A DNA stretch of 64,000 bases from Hypericibacter sp049323455 (GCA_049323455.1 JBMONF010000011.1:62001-126000); one strand, 5' to 3'; shown: positions 7,015 through 18,716, counted from the first letter of the stretch. The notes: generated from the letters alone by a model not told the origin. A program made the numbers and translations.

Positions 7015-8856
7015 ATGCCCGCCAGCGCCACCCCGGCCGCGTCCCAAAGCCCGGCGCCGAAGATCAACGGCCAAGCCTACCCGATCGCGGACCACGCCTA
7101 TGACGTGGTGGTGGTGGGTGCGGGCGGGGCGGGCCTGCGCGCGGCCTTCGGCATGGCGGCCAAGGGCCTGCGCACGGCCTGCGTCACCAAGGTGTTCCCG
7201 ACCCGCAGCCACACCGTGGCGGCCCAGGGAGGCATGTCGGCGGCGCTTGCCAACATGGGCGAGGACGACTGGCGCTGGCACATGTACGACACGGTCAAGG
7301 GCTCCGACTGGCTCGGCGACCAGGATGCGATCGAGTACATGGTGCGCGAGGCGATCCCGGCCGTGATCGAGCTCGAGCATTACGGCGTGCCCTTCAGCCG
7401 CACGCCCGAAGGCAAGATCTATCAGCGCCCCTTCGGCGGCATGACCACCCATTTCGGCAAGGGCATCGCCCAGCGCACCTGTGCCGCCGCCGACCGCACC
7501 GGCCACGCCATCCTGCACACGCTCTACCAGCAGGCGCTCAAGCACGCGGTCGAATTCTTCATCGAGTATTTCGCCCTCGACCTCATCATGGACGAGGAAG
7601 GCCGCTGCCGCGGCGTGATGGCCTGGAACCTCGACGACGGCTCGATCCATCGCTTCGCCGCCAAGACCGTGGTGCTGGCGACCGGCGGCTATGGCCGCAC
7701 CTTCTTCTCCTGCACCTCGGCTCATACCTGCACCGGCGACGGCAACGCCATGGTCTTGCGCGCCGGCCTGCCGCTGCAGGACATGGAGTTCATCCAGTTC
7801 CACCCGACCGGCATCTACGGCGCCGGCTGCCTCATCACCGAAGGCGTGCGCGGCGAGGGCGGCTATCTGACGAACTCGGAGGGCGAGCGCTTCATGGAGC
7901 GCTACGCGCCTTCGGCCAAGGACCTCGCCTCGCGCGACGTGGTGAGCCGCGCCATGACCATGGAGATCCGCGAGGGGCGCGGCGTCGGCGAGCACAAGGA
8001 CCACATCCATCTCCACATCGAGCATCTCGACCCGAAGATCATCCACGAGCGCCTGCCCGGCATCGCCGAGACGGCGCGCATCTTCGCGGGCGTGGACGTG
8101 ACGCGCGAGCCGATCCCGGTGCTGCCGACCTGCCACTACAACATGGGCGGCATCCCGACCAACTATCACGGCGAGGCGGTGACGCTCCGGAACGGCGACC
8201 CCGACGCGGTGGTGCCGGGCCTGATGGCGATCGGCGAGGCGGCCTGCGTCTCGGTCCACGGCGCCAACCGGCTCGGCTCCAACTCGCTTCTGGACCTCGT
8301 CGTGTTCGGCCGTGCCGCCGCCAACCGTTGCGCCGACACGATCCACCCCGAGGAGCCGGTGCCGGCGCTGCCGGCAACGGCGGGCGACGAGGCGCTGGCG
8401 CGGCTCGACCGCTGGCGCCACGCCAAGGGCGGCACGCCGACCGCGGCACTCCGGCTCGAGATGCAGAAGATCATGCAGTCGAACTGTGCGGTGTTCCGCA
8501 CCGGCGCGGTGCTGGCCGAGGGTGTCAAGCTGCTCGAGGGCTGCTGGGCCAAGCGCGCCGACATCCGCGTGGCCGACCGCTCGATGATCTGGAACAGCGA
8601 CCTGGTCGAGACGCTCGAGCTCGACAACCTGCTGTCGCAGGCGGTGGTGTCGATCGCCTCGGCGCTCAATCGCACCGAGAGCCGCGGCGCGCACGCGCGC
8701 GAGGACCATCCCCAGCGCGATGACGTGCGCTGGCTCAAGCACACCATCGCCTGGTGCGGCGAGGACGGAAAGCCGCGGATCGACTACCGGCCGGTGCATC
8801 TGAAGCCGCTGTCGAACGACGTGCAGGCCTTCCCGCCCAAGGCGCGGGTCTACTGA
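7015..8856 (+). CDS. sdhA: Succinate dehydrogenase flavoprotein subunit
   Basis: Catalytic subunit of complex II, oxidising succinate to fumarate with covalently bound FAD on the cytoplasmic face. The 613-residue protein shows the FAD loop GAGGAG at residues 35-40, the covalent FAD-histidine in RSHTVAAQGG (His66), the substrate-site segment HPTGIYGAGCLITEG and the HGANRLGSNSLLD motif. It is about 15-20 residues longer than most homologues because of an Ala/Pro-rich N-terminus before the AYDVVVVG strand; a later start is not obvious, so the extension may be real. Part of sdhCDAB. Confidence 0.97.
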   Translation: MPASATPAASQSPAPKINGQAYPIADHAYDVVVVGAGGAGLRAAFGMAAKGLRTACVTKVFPTRSHTVAAQGGMSAALANMGEDDWRWHMYDTVKGSDWLGDQDAIEYMVREAIPAVIELEHYGVPFSRTPEGKIYQRPFGGMTTHFGKGIAQRTCAAADRTGHAILHTLYQQALKHAVEFFIEYFALDLIMDEEGRCRGVMAWNLDDGSIHRFAAKTVVLATGGYGRTFFSCTSAHTCTGDGNAMVLRAGLPLQDMEFIQFHPTGIYGAGCLITEGVRGEGGYLTNSEGERFMERYAPSAKDLASRDVVSRAMTMEIREGRGVGEHKDHIHLHIEHLDPKIIHERLPGIAETARIFAGVDVTREPIPVLPTCHYNMGGIPTNYHGEAVTLRNGDPDAVVPGLMAIGEAACVSVHGANRLGSNSLLDLVVFGRAAANRCADTIHPEEPVPALPATAGDEALARLDRWRHAKGGTPTAALRLEMQKIMQSNCAVFRTGAVLAEGVKLLEGCWAKRADIRVADRSMIWNSDLVETLELDNLLSQAVVSIASALNRTESRGAHAREDHPQRDDVRWLKHTIAWCGEDGKPRIDYRPVHLKPLSNDVQAFPPKARVY

Positions 8857-8866
8857 ACATCGCCTT

Positions 8867-8951
8867 CCTCATGCTTCGACAGGCTCAGCATGAGGATGGC
8901 GGTCGGGTGATCGGATTGATGGCCTCGCCCTGAGCTTGTCGAAGGACGAGG
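8867..8951. repeat. Dispersed repeat family C, copy 1 (two head-to-head units)
   Basis: Contains the palindrome CCTCATGCTTCGACAGG... at 8867-8895 and the related CCCTGAGCTTGTCGAAGG unit at 8923-8951. The same core, TTCGACAAGCTCAGGACGAG or its complement, recurs at 56902-56961 and 62950-62978. It separates sdhA from sdhB and creates a false N-terminal extension of the sdhB frame (reading MSKDEA...). Confidence 0.75.
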
Positions 8952-9001
8952 CGGCCTGGCTCGAGTCGAGCGGCCGAAGCGTAAGAGGACGTAAGAAGCA
9001 G

Positions 9002-9778
9002 ATGGCCGAGTTCGCCCTGCCCGCCAATTCCAAGGTCCGCCCCGGCAAGACCCACAAGGCGCCCGCCGGCGCCAAGCGCGTCAAGAGCTTCAAGGTCTAT
9101 CGCTGGGACCCGGAGACGGGCGAGAACCCGCGCCTCGACACCTACGAGGTCGATCTCGACAAGTGCGGGCCGATGATCCTGGACGCGCTCATCAAGATCA
9201 AGAACGAGATCGACGCGACGCTCACTTTCCGCCGCTCCTGCCGCGAGGGCGTGTGCGGAAGCTGCGCCATGAACATCGACGGCACCAACACGCTCGCCTG
9301 CACCAAATATATCGACGAGGTGAAGGGCGATGTCCGCATCTACCCGCTGCCGCATATGGAGGTGGTGAAGGACCTAGTGCCGGACCTGAAGCGGGCTTAC
9401 GCGCAATATGCCTCGATCGAGCCCTGGCTCAAGGCCAAGTCGCCCGCACCGGGGCGCGAGCGCCCGCAGAGCCCGGAGGAGCGCGCCAGGCTCGACGGGC
9501 TCTGGGAATGCATCCTCTGCTTCTGCTGCACCACCGCCTGCCCCAGCTACTGGTGGAACGGCGACCGCTATCTGGGGCCGGCGATCCTGCTGCAGGCCTA
9601 TCGCTGGATCGCCGACAGCCGCGACGAGTTCGCGGGCGAGCGGCTCGACGATCTCGAGGACCCGTTCCGGCTCTATCGCTGCCACACCATCATGAACTGC
9701 ACCAAGACCTGCCCCAAGGGCTTGAACCCGGGCAAGGCCATCGCCGAGCTCAAGAAGCTGATGGTGGCGCGGCGGTAG
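9002..9778 (+). CDS. sdhB: Succinate dehydrogenase iron-sulfur subunit
   Basis: Electron-transfer subunit of complex II with three iron-sulfur clusters. In 258 residues the [2Fe-2S] ligands are C80, C85, C88 and C100 (motif SCREGVCGSC); the [4Fe-4S] and [3Fe-4S] ligands are C170, C173, C176, C180, C227, C233 and C237 (WECILCFCCTTACPSYWW and CHTIMNCTKTCPKGLNP). The ATG at 9002 was chosen because it gives the standard alphaproteobacterial length and follows AAGAGGACG; the upstream continuation of the frame is translation of a dispersed repeat. The 145-bp sdhA-sdhB gap with the repeat is wider than usual. Confidence 0.96.
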   Translation: MAEFALPANSKVRPGKTHKAPAGAKRVKSFKVYRWDPETGENPRLDTYEVDLDKCGPMILDALIKIKNEIDATLTFRRSCREGVCGSCAMNIDGTNTLACTKYIDEVKGDVRIYPLPHMEVVKDLVPDLKRAYAQYASIEPWLKAKSPAPGRERPQSPEERARLDGLWECILCFCCTTACPSYWWNGDRYLGPAILLQAYRWIADSRDEFAGERLDDLEDPFRLYRCHTIMNCTKTCPKGLNPGKAIAELKKLMVARR

Positions 9779-9839
9779 CGTTGAGATATCGGGCGGCGCG
9801 GGCGGTCCGACCGCTTCATCAGGTAGGCACAAGTTCTGC

Positions 9840-9967
9840 CGTCATCCCGGCCAAGCGAGACGAATGTCGAGCGCGAGCCGGGATCCATCGCGCCGCAAGC
9901 TCCGCTTCATCGAGATCGCCGTCGGCATGGGCCCCGGATAACCGCTTCGCGGTTTCCGGGGTGACGA
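9840..9967. repeat. Dispersed repeat, family A-like (copy 4, divergent)
   Basis: Begins CGTCATCCCGGCC and ends GTTTCCGGGGTGACG, with an inner CCCCGGATAACCGCTTCGC...CCGGGG hairpin. The outer boundaries match family A (CGTCAT...GTGACG), but the centre differs from the copies at 3522 and 20900. It fills most of the 259-bp spacer between sdhB and the convergent DUF6494 gene, where it may also stop transcription. Confidence 0.5.
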
Positions 9968-10037
9968 CCGAGTTTGATGGCCATTCGTGATCGAGCGAAC
10001 GGACGCGAATCCGGCCAAGCAATTGCCGCTCGTCCCC

Positions 10038-10244
10038 TCACTCCAGCTCGATCTCGTCCTCGACCTTGTGGTCGAGCCCGATCGCGTCGATGGTCAGGGT
10101 CACGCGCGCCTTGAGCGGTGTCTTGCCGTCGATGCGCTTGCGGGCGAGCGCGTCCCTGACCGCGATCTCGATCGCGCGCTGCGAGGTGACGCCCACCTGC
10201 TTGAGGTACTTGCGCAGCGACATGTTGAAGACGTCCTCGTTCAT
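10038..10244 (-). CDS. DUF6494-family small protein
   Basis: A 68-residue cytoplasmic protein, MNEDVFNMSLRKYLKQVGVT..., with the conserved opening of the DUF6494 family, an Arg/Lys-rich helical first half and an acidic tail (DHKVEDEIELE). The start at 10244 is supported by GGGAGGG five bases upstream; the frame could be extended to 10286 but without a ribosome site. No function is established for the family. It stands alone between the sdh operon and the divergent SDR gene. Confidence 0.75.
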   Translation of the reverse strand: MNEDVFNMSLRKYLKQVGVTSQRAIEIAVRDALARKRIDGKTPLKARVTLTIDAIGLDHKVEDEIELE

Positions 10245-10340
10245 CACACCCTCCCGCCGGTCACGACCGGCCTCCCGCGTTGACAAGAACCGGCCAGGCC
10301 GGCCTTTCCCTTCGCCTCCGATCGGTTAGATTGGGCACGG

Positions 10341-11114
10341 ATGGCGACTCGGAACAAGAGCAGCGACGCGAACAAGGCGGTGGTGATCACCGGCGCCAGC
10401 CGCGGCATCGGTGCGGCCACGGCGCGGCTCTTGGGCGCGCAGGGCTACCGCGTCGCGGTCAATTATCACGCCAGCCCCGAGGCTGCGGCCAAGGTCGTCG
10501 CGGCGATCGAGCAGGCCGGCGGCAAGGCCGTCGCGATCCAGGCGGACGTGGCGCGAGAAGCGGAGGTGGTCCGCCTGTTCGAGGAGGTCGAGGCGACGCT
10601 GGGCCCCATCGGTGCCCTCGTCAACAACGCCGGCATCACCGGCCCCAGCGGCCGGCTCGAGGACCTGACGGCCGAGACGCTCGAGGCCGTGATGGGCTTG
10701 AACGTCATGGGCGCCTTCTATTGCGCGCGCGAGGCGGTCCGGCGCATGTCGACGAGGCGCGGCGGCAAGGGCGGGGCCATCGTCAACGTCTCCTCGGGGG
10801 CCGCCACGCTCGGCAGCCCCGGCGAGTTCATCCATTACGCCGCCTCCAAGGGTGCCATCGACACCATGACGCTCGGCCTCGCCAAGGAGGTCGCGCGCGA
10901 AGGCATCCGTGTCAATGCGGTGGCGCCGGGCCTGATCCAGACCGAGATCCACGCCGCTGCCGGCGATCCTGATCGCGTCAAGCGCATCGTCGCGACCGTG
11001 CCGATGGGCCGCGTCGGCTCGGCCCAGGAAGTCGCCAAGACCATCCTGTTCCTGCTGTCGGGCCACGCTTCCTACGTGACCGGCGCGATCCTGCGCGTGG
11101 CCGGGGGCCGATGA
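10341..11114 (+). CDS. Short-chain dehydrogenase/reductase (classical SDR)
   Basis: A 257-residue NAD(P)-dependent oxidoreductase. The cofactor loop TGASRGIG is at residues 17-24, NNAG at 95-98, and the catalytic triad is Ser152, Tyr166 and Lys170 in YAASK. The residue after the second beta strand (NYHASP) and the lack of a clear acidic residue there suggest NADP(H) preference, which is an inference. The sequence resembles the YgfF/glucose-1-dehydrogenase-like group; substrate unknown. Its stop overlaps the zapE start by four bases (ATGA), so the two are translationally coupled. Confidence 0.88.
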   Translation: MATRNKSSDANKAVVITGASRGIGAATARLLGAQGYRVAVNYHASPEAAAKVVAAIEQAGGKAVAIQADVAREAEVVRLFEEVEATLGPIGALVNNAGITGPSGRLEDLTAETLEAVMGLNVMGAFYCAREAVRRMSTRRGGKGGAIVNVSSGAATLGSPGEFIHYAASKGAIDTMTLGLAKEVAREGIRVNAVAPGLIQTEIHAAAGDPDRVKRIVATVPMGRVGSAQEVAKTILFLLSGHASYVTGAILRVAGGR

Positions 11115-12268
11115 CGCCAGAGGCGCGGCCGGAAGCGAGGCTCGAGCCGTCGGCCGAGGCCGAAGGGCCGCTGGCGCGCTGGCGCGCGAAGGTCCGCGCG
11201 GGCGAGATCGCGATGGATCCCGGGCAGGCGATCGCTGCCGAGAAGCTCGAGCTGCTGGCCCGCGCGGTTCGGAACTACCGCCCCGCGGGCGGGCCCAGGG
11301 GCTGGCGCGAACGTCTCGGCCTCAAGCGGCGGGCCGAGGAGCCCGCACCCCAGGGGCTTTACATCTTCGGCCCCGTCGGGCGCGGCAAGTCGATGCTGAT
11401 GGACCTGTTCTTCGCCGCGGTTCCCATCGAGGCCAAGCGCCGGGTCCATTTCCACGCCTTCATGCTCGAGGTGCACCAATCGATGCATCGCTGGCGCCGG
11501 GCGAACGAGGGCGATCCGATCCCGCCGTTGGCCGATGCCATCGCGGGCGAAAGCTGGCTGCTCTGCTTCGACGAGTTTCAGGTCACCAATATCGCCGACG
11601 CCATGCTGCTGGGCCGCCTGTTCGAGGCGCTGTTCCGGCGCGGCGTGGTGGTGGTGGCGACCTCGAATACCGCGCCGGCCGATCTCTACAAGGGCGGGCT
11701 GCAGCGCGAGCGCTTCCTGCCCTTCATCGATCTCATCACCACCGAGCTCGACCTGATCGAGCTGGCCGGCCCCCAGGACTATCGGCTCCTGCGCATGAAG
11801 GGCCGGCCCGTCTATTTCCATCCCCTGGGTGCCGCCGCCACTCGTCAACTCGAGGAGATCTGGAGCCTGCTGACGGACGGTGCCGCCGGCGAAGCGCAGA
11901 GCTTCACGGTCCAGGGCCGCACCCTCGACGTATCGCGCGCCGCCAAGGGCGCCGCCTTCATGACGTTCGATGCGCTCTGCGGCCGGCCCTTGGGCGCCGC
12001 CGACTATCTCACGCTGGCCACGCACTTCCATACGCTCTTGCTCGAAGGCGTGCCGCGCTTCACGCCGGAGCTCAGAAACGAGGCGCGCCGCTTCATCACG
12101 CTGGTCGATGCGCTCTACGAGCACCGCACGCTGCTCGCGATGACGTCGGCGGCGCCGATCGACGCGCTCGTCGCCAGCGACGACATCGCCTTCGAGTATC
12201 GACGCACCCATTCGCGGCTGGTCGAGATGCAGTCCGACGACTATCGCGGACGACACCACCTGACCTGA
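11111..12268 (+). CDS. zapE: ZapE / AFG1-family AAA-type ATPase
   Basis: P-loop ATPase linked to Z-ring stability in bacteria and homologous to mitochondrial AFG1. In 385 residues, Walker A is GPVGRGKS at 87-94 and Walker B is LLCFDEF with Asp154-Glu155; the family signatures HFHAFMLEVHQ and the C-terminal FEYRRTHSRLVEMQSDDY are present. In alphaproteobacteria this gene commonly sits directly before mdh, as here. The start overlaps the SDR stop (ATGA). Peripheral membrane or cytosolic. Confidence 0.93.
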   Translation: MTPEARPEARLEPSAEAEGPLARWRAKVRAGEIAMDPGQAIAAEKLELLARAVRNYRPAGGPRGWRERLGLKRRAEEPAPQGLYIFGPVGRGKSMLMDLFFAAVPIEAKRRVHFHAFMLEVHQSMHRWRRANEGDPIPPLADAIAGESWLLCFDEFQVTNIADAMLLGRLFEALFRRGVVVVATSNTAPADLYKGGLQRERFLPFIDLITTELDLIELAGPQDYRLLRMKGRPVYFHPLGAAATRQLEEIWSLLTDGAAGEAQSFTVQGRTLDVSRAAKGAAFMTFDALCGRPLGAADYLTLATHFHTLLLEGVPRFTPELRNEARRFITLVDALYEHRTLLAMTSAAPIDALVASDDIAFEYRRTHSRLVEMQSDDYRGRHHLT

Positions 12269-12293
12269 CCTTTGAAATTTTTGTTCAACACAC

Positions 12294-12345
12294 TTGCTCT
12301 TGAGGTTAAAAGAGGGTATTGACACTAACTCTAGTGTAGCGTGAA
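12294..12345 (+). promoter_or_regulatory. Candidate mdh promoter with ACACTA/TAGTGT palindrome
   Basis: Downstream of zapE the sequence becomes AT-rich. TTGCTC at 12294-12299 and TATTGA at 12317-12322 are 17 bp apart and form a plausible promoter. Overlapping it is TTGACA at 12319-12324 and a palindrome, ACACTA (12322-12327), ACTC, TAGTGT (12332-12337). With TTGACA as -35 I see no good -10, so the palindrome may be an operator just downstream of the first promoter. This would drive mdh and the suc genes. Confidence 0.45.
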
Positions 12346-12423
12346 GGCCGGAATGTGATTCGGCCGAAGCGATGCCCGCGAGGATGAAAATCCGGTCTCG
12401 CGCGGCGTAACGAAGGGAAGGGA

Positions 12424-13389
12424 ATGGCACGCAAGAAGATCGCGCTGGTAGGTGCGGGCAATATCGGCGGAACGCTCGCACTTCTGGCCGGCCTCAAGCA
12501 GCTCGGCGACGTCGTGTTGTTCGACATCGTCGAAGGCGTGCCGCAGGGCAAAGCGCTCGACATCGCGCAGTCGAGCCCGATCGAGGGGTTCGATGCCGCC
12601 TATCTCGGCGCGAACGACTACGCGGCCATCAAGGGCGCCGACGTGGTGATCGTCACCGCCGGCGTGCCGCGCAAGCCCGGCATGAGCCGCGACGATCTGC
12701 TCGGCATCAACGGCAAGGTCGTCGCCACCGTCGGCAAGGCGATCAAGAAGCATTGCCCCAAGGCCTTCGTCATCGTCATCACCAACCCGCTCGACGTCAT
12801 GGTGTGGGTGATGCGCGAGGAGAGCGGTCTGCCCGCCAGCCGCGTGGTCGGCATGGCCGGCGTGCTCGACAGCGCGCGCTTCCGCTATTTCCTGGCCGAG
12901 GCCATGGGCGTCTCGGTCGAAGACGTCACGGCCTTCGTGCTGGGCGGGCACGGCGACACCATGGTGCCGCTCGTGCGCTACTCGACCGTGGCCGGCATTC
13001 CGCTGCCCGACCTGGTCAAGAAGGGCTGGATTTCCCAGGAAAAACTCGACGCCATCGTGCAGCGCACGCGCGACGGCGGCGCGGAGATCGTGGGGCTCTT
13101 GAAGACGGGCTCCGCCTTCTATGCGCCGGCCGCAGCCGCGATCCAGATGGCCGAGTCTTATCTTTTGGATAAGAAACGCGTTCTACCCTGTGCCGCCTAC
13201 CTCGACGGCGAGTACGGGGTAAAGGGGCTCTACGTCGGCGTGCCGGTCGTGATCGGCGCGGGCGGCGTGGAGAGAGTGGTCGAGATCGATCTGAACAAGG
13301 CCGAGAAGGCCATGTTCGACAAGTCGGTCGCGGCCGTTAGGGGCCTCATCGATGAGATGAGGAAAATTCAGAGAGGAGCTACAAAATGA
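12424..13389 (+). CDS. mdh: Malate dehydrogenase
   Basis: Converts malate and NAD to oxaloacetate in the TCA cycle. The 321-residue protein is of the lactate-dehydrogenase-like malate dehydrogenase type found in alphaproteobacteria: NAD loop GAGNIGG at 10-16, the substrate loop VPRKPGMSRDDL and the catalytic His176 in GGHGDTMVPL. It is preceded by GAAGGGAAGGGA and followed by an overlapping tiny lysine-rich gene (ATGA). It heads the mdh-suc-lpd TCA run. Confidence 0.97.
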   Translation: MARKKIALVGAGNIGGTLALLAGLKQLGDVVLFDIVEGVPQGKALDIAQSSPIEGFDAAYLGANDYAAIKGADVVIVTAGVPRKPGMSRDDLLGINGKVVATVGKAIKKHCPKAFVIVITNPLDVMVWVMREESGLPASRVVGMAGVLDSARFRYFLAEAMGVSVEDVTAFVLGGHGDTMVPLVRYSTVAGIPLPDLVKKGWISQEKLDAIVQRTRDGGAEIVGLLKTGSAFYAPAAAAIQMAESYLLDKKRVLPCAAYLDGEYGVKGLYVGVPVVIGAGGVERVVEIDLNKAEKAMFDKSVAAVRGLIDEMRKIQRGATK

Positions 13390-13490
13390 AGAGGACCACG
13401 AAGCGGCGGGCGAAGCCGGCCGCGAAGAAGGCCTCGCCGAAGAAGGCCGCCAAGAAGAAGGCCAAGGCGAAGGCCAAGAAGAAGAAGTAA
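13386..13490 (+). CDS. 34-residue lysine/alanine-rich histone H1-like peptide
   Basis: ATG at 13386 overlaps the mdh TGA in an ATGA junction and the frame runs 34 codons to TAA at 13490. The product is MKRTTKRRAKPAAKKASPKK followed by alternating Ala and Lys: about half the residues are Lys or Arg, like the C-terminal tail of histone H1 or AlgP-type bacterial histone-like proteins. GAGAGGAGC lies upstream as a ribosome site. Nearly all Lys codons are AAG, consistent with genuine coding in a G+C-rich genome. A nucleic-acid-binding role is inferred from composition only; chance coding of a GCC/AAG repeat cannot be excluded. Confidence 0.6.
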   Translation: MKRTTKRRAKPAAKKASPKKAAKKKAKAKAKKKK

Positions 13491-13564
13491 TCGGGCCAAC
13501 AGAGTTCTGAAGGCCTAAGGCGGCGGCATCCCGGATCTAGCGCTGGCCCAAGGGGTGGCCGCGC

Positions 13565-13592
13565 TTGCGCTGCCCCTGGAAGTTGCTAGATT
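13565..13592 (+). promoter_or_regulatory. Candidate promoter upstream of sucC
   Basis: TTGCGC at 13565-13570, 16-bp spacer, TAGATT at 13587-13592, giving a leader of about 65 nt to the sucC ATG. Spacing is slightly short and the -35 is imperfect, so this is tentative; sucCD may also be read from the mdh promoter. Confidence 0.35.
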
Positions 13593-13664
13593 ATGCGCCC
13601 CCGCGAAACCAGCCGGGGCGCAAGGCCGGGTGCCGCCGCCAGCACTCTTGCCGATCTTAGGCCG

Positions 13665-14834
13665 ATGAACATTCACGAGTACCAGGCCAAAAGCCTGCTG
13701 TCCAAATTCGGCGTCGCCGTTCCGCGCGGCGCCGTTGCATTTTCAGTCGACGAGGCCGAAGCCGCCGCCAAAGGGCTCGGCGGCGACGTCTGGGTCGTGA
13801 AGGCCCAGATCCATGCCGGCGGGCGCGGCAAGGCGGGCGGCGTGAAGATCGCCCGCTCGCTCGCCGAGGTCCGCGACTTCGCCCGATCCATGCTGGGCAT
13901 GACCCTCGTCACCAAGCAGACCGGCCCGCAAGGCCGCGTCGTGCGCCGCCTCTATGTCGAGGAGGGCTGCGACATCCGCCGCGAGCTCTATCTGGGGCTC
14001 CTGGTCGATCGGGCCACGTCGCGCGTCACCATCATCGCCTCGACCGAAGGCGGCACCGAGATCGAGGAGGTCGCGGCCAAGACGCCCGAAAAGATCATCA
14101 AGGTGCCGGTCGATCCCGCCACCGGGCTGATGCCGCACCACGCCCGGCGCATCGCCTACGGCCTGGGCCTGGAGGGCGAGCAGGTCAAGTCCTGCATCAC
14201 GTTCGTCACCGGCTGCTGGCGCGCCTTCCACGAGCTCGATGCCTCGATCGTCGAGATCAATCCGCTGGTGGTGACCGGCAAGGGCGAGGTGGTGGCACTC
14301 GACGCCAAGATCAACTTCGACGACAACGGCCTGTTCCGCCACCCCGAGGTCGCGGAGATGCGTGACGAGAACGAGGAGGACCCGGCCGAGATCGAGGCCG
14401 GCAAGCACGGCCTCAACTACATCAAGCTCGACGGCACCATCGGCTGCATGGTCAACGGCGCCGGCCTCGCCATGGCGACCATGGACATCATCAAGCTCTA
14501 CGGCGGCAGCCCGGCGAACTTCCTCGATGTCGGCGGCGGCGCCACCAAGGAGCGCGTCACCACCGCCTTCAAGATCATCCTCAGCGATCCCAACGTGAAG
14601 GGCATCCTGGTCAACATCTTCGGCGGCATCATGCGCTGCGACGTGATCGCCGAGGGCGTGGTCGCGGCGGCGCGCGAGGTGTCGCTCAAGGTGCCGCTGG
14701 TGGTCCGGCTCGAAGGCACCAATGTCGAGTTCGGCAAGAAGATCCTCGGCGAATCGGGCCTCAAGATCCTGTCGGCCGAGAATCTGGCGGATGCCGCCGA
14801 GAAGGTGGTGCGCGCGGTCAAGGAGGCGGCCTGA
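13665..14834 (+). CDS. sucC: Succinyl-CoA ligase (ADP-forming), beta subunit
   Basis: ATP-grasp subunit of succinyl-CoA synthetase, interconverting succinyl-CoA and succinate with substrate-level phosphorylation. The 389-residue protein starts MNIHEYQAKSLL, the conserved family N-terminus, which fixes the start at 13665 although the frame is open to 13593. The nucleotide-binding stretch KAQIHAGGRGKAGGVK, the metal-site ASIVEINPLVV and the C-terminal NIFGGIMRCDVIAEGVV are present. Its TGA overlaps the sucD ATG by one base. Confidence 0.96.
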   Translation: MNIHEYQAKSLLSKFGVAVPRGAVAFSVDEAEAAAKGLGGDVWVVKAQIHAGGRGKAGGVKIARSLAEVRDFARSMLGMTLVTKQTGPQGRVVRRLYVEEGCDIRRELYLGLLVDRATSRVTIIASTEGGTEIEEVAAKTPEKIIKVPVDPATGLMPHHARRIAYGLGLEGEQVKSCITFVTGCWRAFHELDASIVEINPLVVTGKGEVVALDAKINFDDNGLFRHPEVAEMRDENEEDPAEIEAGKHGLNYIKLDGTIGCMVNGAGLAMATMDIIKLYGGSPANFLDVGGGATKERVTTAFKIILSDPNVKGILVNIFGGIMRCDVIAEGVVAAAREVSLKVPLVVRLEGTNVEFGKKILGESGLKILSAENLADAAEKVVRAVKEAA

Positions 14835-15706
14835 TGGCGGTGCTGGTCGACCGCGACACGCGCGTCATCTGCCAGGGCTTCACCGGCGCGCAGGGGACCT
14901 TCCACAGCCAGCAGGCGATCGCCTACGGCACCCGCATGGTCGGCGGCGTCACGCCCGGCAAGGGCGGCACCACCCATCTCGATCTGCCGGTGTTCGACAC
15001 CGTGGCCGAAGCGGTCGCCAGGACGGGGGCCACCGCCAGCGCGATCTATGTGCCGCCGGCCTTCGCCGCCGACGCCATCCTCGAGGCCGTGGCGGCCGAG
15101 CTGCCGCTCGCCGTCTGCATCACCGAAGGCATACCGGTGCTCGACATGGTGCGGGTCAAGCGCGCCCTCCAAGGCTCGAAGACCCGGCTGATCGGGCCCA
15201 ATTGCCCCGGCGTCATCACGCCCGATGCCTGCAAGATCGGCATCATGCCCGGCCACATCCACAAGCGCGGCAGCATCGGTATTGTCTCGCGCTCGGGCAC
15301 GCTTACATACGAGGCGGTGGCGCAGACCACCGCGGCCGGGCTCGGCCAGTCCACCTGCATCGGGATCGGCGGCGATCCGGTCAACGGCACCAATTTCATC
15401 GATTGCCTGGAGCTGTTCCTGGGCGACCCCGAGACCAAGGGGATCGTCATGATCGGTGAAATCGGCGGCTCGGCCGAAGAGGAGGCCGCCGAATTCCTGA
15501 AACGCGAGAAGCGCAGGAAGCCGGTGGTGGGCTTCATCGCCGGCGTCTCCGCGCCGCCCGGCCGGCGGATGGGCCATGCCGGCGCCATCATCGCCGGCGG
15601 CAAAGGGGGGGCCGGGGACAAGATCGAGGCCATGCGGCGCGCAGGCATCGCCGTCGCGGAATCGCCCGCCAGCCTCGGCAGCACTATGTTAAAGGTGCTG
15701 CGTTAA
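14834..15706 (+). CDS. sucD: Succinyl-CoA ligase (ADP-forming), alpha subunit
   Basis: CoA-binding, phosphohistidine-bearing subunit of succinyl-CoA synthetase, 290 residues. The CoA-binding Rossmann domain shows GFTGAQGTFHSQQAIAYGT; the phosphorylated His is in RRMGHAGAIIAGGKGG near residue 245. The overlapping TGATG start couples it to sucC. A 121-bp spacer rich in G/C hairpins follows before sucA. Confidence 0.97.
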   Translation: MAVLVDRDTRVICQGFTGAQGTFHSQQAIAYGTRMVGGVTPGKGGTTHLDLPVFDTVAEAVARTGATASAIYVPPAFAADAILEAVAAELPLAVCITEGIPVLDMVRVKRALQGSKTRLIGPNCPGVITPDACKIGIMPGHIHKRGSIGIVSRSGTLTYEAVAQTTAAGLGQSTCIGIGGDPVNGTNFIDCLELFLGDPETKGIVMIGEIGGSAEEEAAEFLKREKRRKPVVGFIAGVSAPPGRRMGHAGAIIAGGKGGAGDKIEAMRRAGIAVAESPASLGSTMLKVLR

Positions 15707-15827
15707 CCCTAGGACCCGCCGGGCCGGCTGGCCTGGTTCCGACGGGTTTTCCAGCGGGCGGCCCCGAGGGGGAGGGGGCCCTCGCCGAAGGGGGCCATGG
15801 GGGCCCCACAAAAGAACCGAACGAACG
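15707..15827. other. Hairpin-rich sucD-sucA spacer
   Basis: This 121-bp spacer contains long runs of G and C that fold into alternative stems, for example GGGGCC and GGCCCC around 15790-15808. No U-tract follows, so it may be a read-through attenuator or an mRNA processing/stability element that adjusts sucAB relative to sucCD. No ribosome site of note precedes the sucA ATG apart from GAACCGAAC. Confidence 0.35.
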
Positions 15828-18716
<2,889 letters not shown>

